Of a DNA stretch of 64,000 bases, positions 46,982-58,183 are shown piece by piece; positions within the stretch are counted from its first letter, which is position 1, and every line of letters starts with the position of its first letter. Below the pieces are notes generated by a model. The model had not been told where the DNA came from and did no database searches. It saw only the letters and a program-made list of their open reading frames with translations. Origin of the DNA: Bagarius yarrelli (taxonomy: Eukaryota > Chordata > Actinopteri > Siluriformes > Sisoridae). The position numbers and the translations under genes were made by a program. The DNA lies in assembly GCA_005784505.1 (NCBI GenBank), contig VCAZ01000001.1, forward strand, positions 3,676,597 through 3,740,596. Reading direction: 5' to 3'.

Positions 46982-49900
46982 CACACGCACACACGCACAC
47001 ACACCACGCACGCACACACACACACACACACACACGTTTGCTTGTAGAAACTTTCAAAACATCTATCTGAGGTCATGGTGGTTCTCTGGTTCTTACCATT
47101 CCCGTAAGCCCAGTCATCATTAAGTCGATGCCGGACCTTCTGGTAGATTGCTGACATGGTCTTCATGTTGCTCTTCCTCCACTGCCGTCCCAGGTACTTG
47201 GTTTGAATCTTAAGGAGCTTGAGAACATAAAGCTGCATCATGGCTTGCTTGACCTTCAGTGCCCTCTTCAGGATTGGAGCAGACTTAAACACCACCAGCA
47301 TCTGGAGAAACATCAAAGTTGAGCTTCTAACAGCATTGAAATACATGACACCGACTCCACAATGCCAGCGATGCTAATGCTATCGATGCTCTTTCCATAC
47401 TAACCCAACATATGTTCTGTGGAATTACACTATATGGTCAAAAGTTTGTGGACAGCTTACCAAAACACCTACATCACTGTAATTTCGCGTGCAAAGTTAA
47501 AAGCGCACGTTTTCTAGGACATCGCTGCATGATCTAGAATTAAGAGGCTCAAACACTGTTCTAGCTTGACATTTTTAATACCTTTGCACAAAACCCCTAA
47601 GCTCCATGAAGACATGGTGTGTTATAATTGGGTTGGAATAACTCAAGTCTCCATGACCTCAACGCCACTGAACATTCATTTATTTATTTTCTATACCTGC
47701 TTATTCCCTAATTCTGGGTCACCAGGATCTGCTGGAGTCTATCCCAGCCATTTCTAAAAGGGCGAAAGGCACGAGAGGGAACACCCTGGACAGGTCACCA
47801 GTCCATCACAGGGCCACACATACTCACACTCACTCTTGCGAGCATTTTAGGAAACACCAAATAACCTAACATACATGAGAATCGGAGAACCAGAGAACCC
47901 AAAATAAACCCACACAAGCACAGGGAGAACATGCAACCTCCATACAGAAAGGCCTCTGCCGGGAATCGAACCCGGCCCTTCTTGCTGTGAGGCTAACTAC
48001 TAAGCCACCATGCTGCCCGCCACTAAACATTTTCGGGATAAACTGGAATGGCAACAAAAAGCACGAAAAATATAAAATTACTGGTCAAAAATCCTTTCCC
48101 ATCAGTGTAGAAGTTGAACAGGGTTCATACAGGCTCAAGAGAGGCTCGAACACACTGGTTTTGTCACCTTGATGCAACAGTTCTTTTCTCACCATAGTCC
48201 TGGAGTGCTTCCACTTGGTGAGTTTGTTAAGGATCCGCAGAAGATTGATGCATGAGAACAAATTCCGCCAACAGAACTGATTATTATCCCCAGCTTCCTG
48301 TTAATACACACACCACACACACACACACACACACATGCATCTGATGATCTATTATTAGACATTTTAACCAATGAACAGCACTAAGTGAGAATCTACAGTG
48401 TGTTGGAATTACCAGACTTTCAGCAGTGAGTTCTGGCATCTCGTGGACCACGCAGTGAGGGAAATCCAACACACAGATACTGCAGTCAGGGCACATGACC
48501 CAACACACACACACACACCGATTTAATCTTCAAATACACATGTATTATTGAGAATTGGTAGCCTGAACGTAGCCTACCTGTTTTTAGCACTGATGTAAGA
48601 CATGATGTTTTGATTGAAGAACTTGAGGATGAGAGGAATGCAGTTGGCAAAGACCAGATGTTGGGACACGTACTCGAACTGGACAGGATGATAAATAAAC
48701 AGACTTTAGTATACATACACAAATGTATATCGCGTTATAAGCGTGACTCACTGTACAGCTAAGATATACCAAGCTGACCTTCACTAGGACTATATATAAT
48801 CTAATGCTAAATATAACTGGGCAGTACTAACTCAGTGGTTAGGTTGTCGGACTACTGATTAGAAGGTTGGAGTTTCCATTCTTGCATTCATCCAAATCCC
48901 ATGACTTCCATACTACCACCGCTGGGCCCTAAAACAAGGCCCTTCACACTCAACAGCTAAATTTAGTTATGTTACGCCTGCCCTGTGATGCTGGACTATC
49001 ACTTGACGCTGGACTTAATCAGTGATACCATTAAGTCAAATCTACTATTAGACCATCAAGATTTGAACTTAAGTTCTATGTTTCAAACATAAGTCTGATT
49101 CACATATGATTGAAAAAGATTTCTTCTGCTTTGTAATAAATATGGGTTCTAGGACAAGCTAAGAGCCTTTCCACCGTAGAATAGTGGACAGACAGATATC
49201 CTATGTGGGCAATTTTTGGGGGGTGGGGCTGAGGAGATAGATACTCTGTAAAATTAACCTAATTAAATGATGGAATAGCAAAAAAATTATTGTTGCACTA
49301 ATATTATTGCTAGGGTTTGGTTAAGAAGACATATTAAGCACAAATATAAGCACAAATATGTTAAAAAATGTTAAACGAAGGGTTATTAACACTTGGGATG
49401 CCTAATAACTGCTAAACACAAACTCAGGCAATATTATAAGACATTTTTAGTTGCGGTGAAGTTTAGGCCTTTTTTAAAGGTACCAATAATCCACGCACTG
49501 CAAATATTTCCACACTTTATGAATCTCTCTCCCTTTTTTTACATCCCTACATCAAACTTGTGGGCCAGACACATGTTTGGGTGGGCTCTGCCCACCCCTG
49601 CCCATGACTAGAGCCGACCCTGCTTTTCACTACAGAGAACACAATACGCGTCTCTATATTTACTTCTTGTAGATGGCATTAATCCAACAAATTTCTGTGT
49701 CCCTCTGAAAAAAAAAACTAGAAAAATCCTCTCAGATCATACAGGATTAAATTATAGCATATTGACGAGACTCGAAAAAAAGTCCATGTCTAATTTCAGC
49801 ATCATCGATATCCGGCTTGTTCTGTTCCAGACTAATGAGCCCCGAGTACAATATCAAGCCAGGTAAAGATTACAGCATATAATTGCCTCTACTGCAGCCA

Positions 49901-50353
49901 GTGTGTGACAGGGGGCATTTAAGCTTTCTGAAAATAGGACCTAAATCCCCTTACTGAAGAATATGAAAGATGTGCCCTTCATCAGAGGAGCAGATATTCA
50001 TTTATCTTTCTCTTACTTCTGTCTCTGCCAAAATTGGATGTCAGCTTGACTGTAGGCATATCAGCAACACACAGGATAATTTAGCCACAGGAGGTGAGCT
50101 TGGAAAAGACAGAAAAAGTGGAATAGAGAGAGAGAAAGAGAGAGAGAGAGTGGTTTCTGACCTGATATATATGGTTAAGTTTGAAGTGCTTCAGTAAGAG
50201 AAGCAGAAGTGCAGAAATAGCCTTGACAATGATCTCCTTGTGTCGGTTCACATCAATGCCAAGCTTCATACTCTGGAGGACCGTGATGCTGTTTCCATCA
50301 CATGCAACACATGAACAGTACTGTCTTAGTATCGTTTAATAAAGTATATAACA

Positions 50354-50385
<32 letters not shown>

Positions 50386-52524
50386 CATGCATAAACACTT
50401 ACGGCATCTCCTCAGGAAGAACATCAGCCAGGATGTTAATGGAGTCTGTTTTGGCCTTAGAGGTTGGAGCTGCAGCTAAAAGAAGCTTCAGCAGGGCGAT
50501 CTAGAAACATATGCAGATACATAACACACCACACGAGTAATGATACGGTGCAATGATATTATTAAATGATATTTAAAGAGTGGAGCGGATCTGCCAGCCT
50601 GTACAGAGATAGTGTAGGATTGCACCGTGGCCTTGGAAAACACTTGAACATGCTCCAAAATACACCAGAAGTGTAGATAAGTGTAGACATTATCTCTGAA
50701 AGCCTTGACCTTTCCCTCATTTCACTTTAGTGATGTGTTGGCCAGTGTTGCAGTGCTTAAATTTAATTTATTTATTTGTTTTTAACACCATGTCAGCATG
50801 GGGGCTATTTTAATGGTGATTTCAGTATAAATTATATAGTATAAAATTAACAAAAGGTTATAAAATAAAATAAAAAATTAGTATTAGTCCTGTGAATTGA
50901 ATGAAGTCCTGCAACCGATTTATCAACATGGAGTGGAAAGGATAAACACTCACCACGTACTGAGAAAGGCTCGGAAGCATTCCTACGTACAGGATTTCTG
51001 CAGGCGTCTCCTCCACTTCCTCCTCTCCCTAGCCAATCAGAACTTCAAAATAAGTCACAACTCATGAGTAGCAGCTACTACAAGTGTATTAATCTGCATG
51101 AATAAATTCACCATGGTCATGGGGCACTGCTGCAGTTCCTCCTCTCGTTTGATCTGCACTTCAGCGATGGAGACGTACTTATGCTGTGAAAAAAACCATG
51201 ATATATAAAACAAGATTGTATTACCATGATGACTGAGCAGCACATTTTTATCAAATTTAAAGACTTTCAGAGGAACTGCATTTATTAAATTAAAGCTTTG
51301 GAAGAAGTTTAGTAATTTATAGAAGTTTAATTTAATTCCTGATTGTATCATAAAGGAACAGAAGGAGGGGATTATGGGATATTGTCGCCATTGTCTCCAG
51401 GGTTACTCTCTATGTAGCATTTTACATGCCCTTTACATGCCCTCATGGATTTCCTCTGGGTGCCACCATGAATTTCCTGTTGCCTAACTTCTTATTATTT
51501 CCTTTTTAGTGTGTAAGTGTATTAAGATCAGAATAACAGATAAGATCGGCAGTTTGTATCCGACAGTAACTTTTGTTGTTGCAATCAGAATTTTAAAAAA
51601 TCATTTAATCATCAAATCATTTAACTTAATATTGCCCCAGTGCTGACCTGTGTAACCCTGATAGGGTAACTCTACAAAAACATTAGCATAAATATATAAA
51701 GCAGCATTGCTGATGGATTTTAACCCTTGTTTATATTGTTGGTCTTACCTGTTTAAGAGTCTTCACACTCTCGTGAATTGGTCTGGGCAAACCAACCAGG
51801 GTCTCTGTATCGCTACAAAAGCATATCAATGAAAAGCAGCGTTTATGCATCACAGCCCTCCAGACTACAGCATGCAGTATAAGAGTGTGTCAGGATGAAG
51901 CCTAATAATGAGCATCTTCATTAACACTGTTACTATCAGGTTCTGATTAACACGGACAGAAGATTGAGTAGATCTAAGCGAGTGTTATGAGATCAGACTC
52001 ACCTTCCCAGGGTGAAGCCGATAAACTTGTTCCTGCTGCTCTCTAGAAAATGTTCGATATCTTTTTCTCTATGCAGGTGAAAAGCAAAGATGATTTTTAT
52101 TATTTATTTATCTTCTATACCTGCTTATTCCCTAATTCGGGGTCACGGGGTTCTGCTGGAGTCTATCCCAGCCATCTCTGAAAGGGTGAAAGGCAGGGGG
52201 GTACACACTGGACAGGTTGCCAGTCCATCACAGGGACACACACACACACACACACTCACACTCACTCCTATGGGCAATTTAGAATCACCAATCAATCTAA
52301 CATACATGTTTTTGGACTGTGGGAGAAACCGGAGTAAACCCACGCAAGCACAGGAAGAACACTGACCAGGAATCAAACTCAAGACCTTCTTGCTGTGAGG
52401 AAACAGTGCAAACTTTACACGGTACTTAGCTCTTTAGTATGCTCCGTGTACTCCATTTTTATTTACAGTCGTATTAGCATCAAATCCCTTCTCGCCTTCT
52501 GTATGCACGCTGTTCGTTCTATCA

Positions 52525-52565
<41 letters not shown>

Positions 52566-54097
52566 ATGTATCCAGCCCACACAGTCATGCATTATTCATG
52601 TCCCAGGTGCAAACTTCAGCACATTGCTCATTTCCATAGTTGGCAAAGTGGCAGGGTTATCAGAAGACGAGTTACACTGATGTGATCTTATATAAATATT
52701 TCGATCTGTTCCAGATCATACATGTTCTCTCAACCACAATTTTTAAAACACAGAAGAGCCGATAAATAATAGACAAAGCGTGATAGTGGAGATGGGGTTT
52801 CTGCCTCACCGGACTTTAGGTGCCCACGGTAGCCCTTTAGGAAAGGTCACTCTCTCTGTGGAAGGCCGCAGAGGGGGTGGAGGAGGAGGCGGCTGAATGA
52901 TGACATCACGGTCAAGGGGATCAACCTCACCCTCTATTCCACTGTCCACATCCTCAGGGTCATCTTCCTCATCACGAGCATCATCATTTTTAAAGGGGTC
53001 TCGCTCGTTGTAGGTGTCCAGGCTGTCCTGTTTGACCAGAGGCTGCAGGACAGGAAGGATGTGTTGACCACCTTCAAAACAACTTTATACACCCTGATAG
53101 GGTCAGCATGCACAGTAGAAAGGTCTGTATACAACCTGATGCCATGTCTTTGTGAGGTAAACCACCCAGAACTACAGTCTAATTCAAGTCTCATAATAAT
53201 CATATCAGCGTTATGTCAAAGAAATAGTTTGCATTGAAAAAATAGCTTTGTGACAATTATTTTACAAACCCAGACAAATATTTAAAAAAACCCTAAATTA
53301 GGAATACTGATTCTATTTTTATAGAAACAGCACAGTTGAGCCAGTACAAAAAAATCAGTTTTAATTGAGACAAATTTATCTAATAGTCTAGAAAAAGCAG
53401 CTAAGACCTTTCTAGACCTTTTATACATTTTTCCAAATTTAATGTAATAAAACGAAAGGTTTCGGATTTGATTAGGTTGAACTGCTGGTTCTCAGTTTTA
53501 CAAGGAGACACCTGAGGTTCTTGAATGGCTGCCCTCTGTTGGAGCATGACAAAATTCCTTTTTTCACGGATATTTTTACTAGGGCTGTGTAAATATATAT
53601 TTTTTCCATGATAGTGTATCGGTATTCTAACCTTTAGTATTAATACACATTGAAATTATGTTTTAAACTGATTTACGTGGCCACTGTCTCAAAAAAAAAA
53701 AAATAAGGACGTCTCTGGCTTTGCATTTTTAGCTATTTGTTTTACATTAAATAATAAAGTATTGCAATATATAAATAAAATATATATTGTATTGTAAGCC
53801 ATGTATAGTGATATGTATCGTATCGTGAGGCCCTTGCCAATACACGGCCCTAATCTATTTAACTGGTGGCTCATAGTTAACCCGAAGGTTCCCAGCTCCA
53901 CCAAGCTACCACCGTTGGGCCCCTGAGCCACACCCTTAACCCCTAATTGCTCAGTGGTATAATAGAAGTGATAACTGTGAGTGGCTCTGGATGAGGGCGT
54001 CTGCCAAATGCTAATGTAAATGTAAACTACTATATAACTAATATAGTGATATCCGTTGTTTAGAAAACTTTAACGGTGTGCACAAAGCTGTAGCATG

Positions 54098-54174
<77 letters not shown>

Positions 54175-56387
54175 GGTAACATTAGGGTGACATTTTAAGC
54201 CACTTTCTTTCCCTCTACATTTATTATCTCTTAAAACTCCTCAGGCTTAAAGTCCGTCTTATAGACTTACCGATCCACTGAGCTCCTGCAGGAATTTGAA
54301 CCTTTGTTGTGGCCCAGCACACTTTAGCAAAAAAATTCCACACTAAATTTTTGTGCATTCCAGAGGTGCATGTTTCATTCAGCAAAGACACAAACAAATC
54401 AAGTTCCTTATCGCTAGTACTGTTCAAAATGGATGAATGGAAACTCCAGAGCAAGCATCAGGCATGGGTTGCATTAGTGGAACAAGTGTGTGTGCGTGTT
54501 TCGCTGGTGTGATGCATGTGTGTGTGTGTGTGTGTGTGTGTGCTGGTCAGGTAGCTGTAGTGCTGTAGTTATGAATCAGCTATGATCGGCTGCTGCCTAT
54601 GAAGAAAGCCATTCTGCTATCTAGTCTACTAAGTGGGTGTGTATATACAGTATGAGCTCCAGGCCTAAAACGAAGTGGAGATGGACAGACATGAACGTGA
54701 AGGACAGAACAGAGGCAGAGACAGAAAGAGAGCTTATGTCTGGCACATTTACTACACACTTCAGCCAGCCGCCTTAATGCTTATTAAGACCTCCTACCAG
54801 CGAAGGCCTTCGTTTATACTCAAAAGAGCAAACTGCAGTGAATGAGGGAGGACAGAAGAGGAGGAGTGCAACAGCCCAAGACAGAGAGAATGCACACAAA
54901 AGGGGATCTGGGTAAAGACCTGCTTCTTGGCAAAGGGACTGTCTCCTTCCAAGCTATCAACAAAGGCACTCTGTAGGAACACAAGGAAGAAACGGGGATG
55001 AGCAATAAGAGAAAGCCAGAGATAGAAAGAGAGACAGACAAGAGGGTGAGGAAAAGAGAGATAGAGAGACAGCAGGGTTGAAAGGTTAAAGAAGATGAGA
55101 TCCAACAGGAATAAGGTCCTCTCGTGTTGGTTGTTTCTGAGGCAGACAGATCAGTGAGTATGCGACTGGATTTCACTCACATCACGGCACTGGCACTGCA
55201 GAGCTACTGCAATGTTTGAGTGCTGCAGTGTGGAAAAAAACAGCTGTGTTTCTGCTTGTGTGTGTGTGTGTGTGTGTGTAGTAAGTCTAAGGCTTATACT
55301 TCTATGTAATACAGAGTACAGGCATGCAGGAAGTGTGTGAGCTTCGTTTTGGGATCGGATTATAATCGATACTGCTGAAAAAACAACTATAAAATAATGT
55401 TGTTGTACAGAGGTGTGTGTAAATGTGTGTGTGTTGTGTGATGATGTGTTTTATTTACTCATCTGCATTATACTGTAATATTAGTCTTTGTCACTCATGG
55501 GACACACAGTGTTCAGGTGAATGTTGGGATTTCTATAGTGTGCAGTCATATTTTAACTGGTATATATGAGAATTTCTAACGTTTACTGCAGTAAATGGAT
55601 GTAACTGCGCTACACTTTGCATGTGGTGCAATAACTAGTCGACGTAGGATGATGTAGTGTGCAGTGGTTATAAATAGTGTATAAAATTATCGGATTTTAG
55701 CATATTTTGAGTATTAGTGTAACAGCTAGCCTTTGATACTCCTCTGCCTATAGGCTGAATTCACATCTGGATTGCTTTTTTTTTCATGTGTAAGCATTTT
55801 TGGCACAAGATGCAGTCCCTGTATAGAAAATGATGAAAGCTTAGAAAGTTATAAAGTTATAGAAAGAAATATTTATCAAAGCAGCACCTTTTACTGTAAA
55901 ACTCCCCTCCCCTGACCCCCCCCTATTTAATGTGCTTAATTAACGAGGGTATTAAAATATCGGCCCCCAAAACCCCCTTGCCCTTCTTACATCTGGAAAA
56001 AAACCCTACAAATACAAAAAAAAGCACGTTGAGAGTTTCTTAAGCTGAATTCTTAGGTGTTTATTTGTCTATTAGTCTTGAGAATGCGTTGTGTTTTCAG
56101 TGTTTTAGATGTAAAATGCATCGAGGGATATTTATATACACACCTACAAATCTCTAGAGAGCATGTTATGTGTGTGTGTGTGTGTGTGTGTTATACCCTG
56201 CGACTCCGGCGTCCTCTTTTCTGCTGCTGTTGCTGTTCAATAAGTTCCATGGCAGTGGCTGGAGGTGAGGCTGCTCTCATGCTCCGGACCACCTTAATAC
56301 TGTCCTCAGGTAGCGGCGGCAGAGACAGCTTTTCTCTCGCTTTAACCTTCATCTCCTGCAGCTCTTCGAAACCGCCCAGAGTAAACT

Positions 56388-56422
<35 letters not shown>

Positions 56423-57510
56423 TTTAATTAAAGAAACATTCTTTAACATGGTTCTTTTTCTTCTCCTTTCGGCTGTTCCTTTTTTAGGGGTCGCTACAGC
56501 GAATCATCTGTCTTCATCTAACCCTATTCTCTACATCCTCCTCACTCGCACCCACTAACTTCATGTCCTCGTTTATCGCATCCATATACCTCCTCCTCTG
56601 TCTTCCTCTTTACCTTCTGCCTGGTAGCTTCATTTCTAACATCCTCCTACCAACATATTCACTATCCCTCCTTTATACATGTCCAAACCACCTCAATCTG
56701 GCTTCCCTGACTTTCTCCCCAAAACATCTAAAATGAGCCGTCCCCCTGATGACCTCGTCACTCCCAAAGAAAACCTCAACATCTTCAGCTCTGCTACTTC
56801 CAGCTCTTCCACCTGTCTCTTCCTCAGCGCCACTGTCTCTAAACCAAACATCATAGCTGGTCTCACCACTGTCTCTAAACCATACATCATAGCTGGTCTC
56901 ACCACTGTCTCTAAACCATACATCATAGCTGGTCTCACCACTGTCTCTAAACCATACATCATAGCTGGTCTCACCACTGTCTCTAAACCATACATCATAG
57001 CTGGTCTCACCACTGTCTCTAAACCATACATCATAGCTGGTCTCACCACTGTCTCTAAACCACACATCATAGCTGGTCTCACCACTGTCTCTAAACCATA
57101 CATCATAGCTGGTCTCACCACTGTCTTGTACACCTTCTGATATTCTGATATTCTCCTGTCACACATCACTCCTGACACGTTTCTCCACCCATTCCAACCT
57201 GCCTGTATTCGCTTCTTTACCTCTTTTACACACTCTCCATTGCTCTGGACTGTCGACCCAAAGTATTTAAACTTCTGTACCTTCTTTACCTCTTCACCCT
57301 GTAATCTCACTATTTCACTTTCCTCTCTTTCAGTCCAACCAATGTACTCTGTCTTGCTACGACTGACTTAAAGAAACATGTTGGTTAAAATGTTTATATT
57401 ATTATTAAAAATTATGTTAAATAAAGGCAGGAGGTCACAGCGATGGTGTGCATAAGGTATTTTTGGACTAAAATACTGTAGAAATCCAAATCTTTAAATA
57501 GGATGGAATA

Positions 57511-57541
<31 letters not shown>

Positions 57542-58130
57542 GTAAAGGCTGACCCGTACAGTCTTCCACAGTAGAAGCAGCACTTTCTTCATTGGGAAGT
57601 GAGGGGCACTCATGCTGCAGAATTTGGTTACCATTGTAAAGAGGAGAAGGGCGAAGGGCTCCCCGTTGTAGAGTGGAGAACCTATGAATGGAAAGGCAGG
57701 TTTATCATTGATTACAAAGCCAATTCTACACACTTACACACTCACACACTCACCCAACTCAGTTCTGAAGGACTCTCGAGCTTTCTGCCACTCTGGCTTA
57801 TCGTCTGCTGTTTCCACCCTTATCGTCTCGACCATCAGATACATGATGCTCAGTAAAACCCTGTTTAACACACATTCTTTAACATGCGTCACTGCATGCT
57901 TATGAAGCCTTTCTAACGTTTCATCAGAAGTGAGTGTTAATAAGAACTTAGCTGTCTAACATGGTAAAAAAAACATCTGGTTGTTAGTTCCAGCCCTTTT
58001 GCGTACAGAGATTTCCCTAAGTGTCTGATCAGCTAGATCCTTTTCTCCACACACAAGGTTTAATGGGGAGAGGGGAATTAAATGCTGGATACGGCAGGTG
58101 ATCGAGTGTGTATAATGTGTTTGGGTGTAT

Positions 58131-58183
<53 letters not shown>

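Larger units (their letters stand above)
53043..56196 (-). other. 3.2 kb strip2 intron d-e
   Basis: Contains a SINE-A copy, a GA33 microsatellite, GT tracts (54514-54542, 55258-55280) and a possible 51-nt cassette exon at 54920-54970. The rest shows nothing recognised. Confidence 0.6.

Noticed and set aside
46850..47346. 162-codon frame combining strip2 exon o with a Cys-Val-Arg repeat
   Set aside because: Only 47097-47301 is exon; the rest reads through the intron microsatellite after a good GTAAGA donor.
56831..57118. Regular 36-bp repeats resembling a CRISPR array
   Set aside because: The units are contiguous with no spacers and encode TVVRPAMMYGLE within a LINE reverse transcriptase. 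The window is a vertebrate genome.
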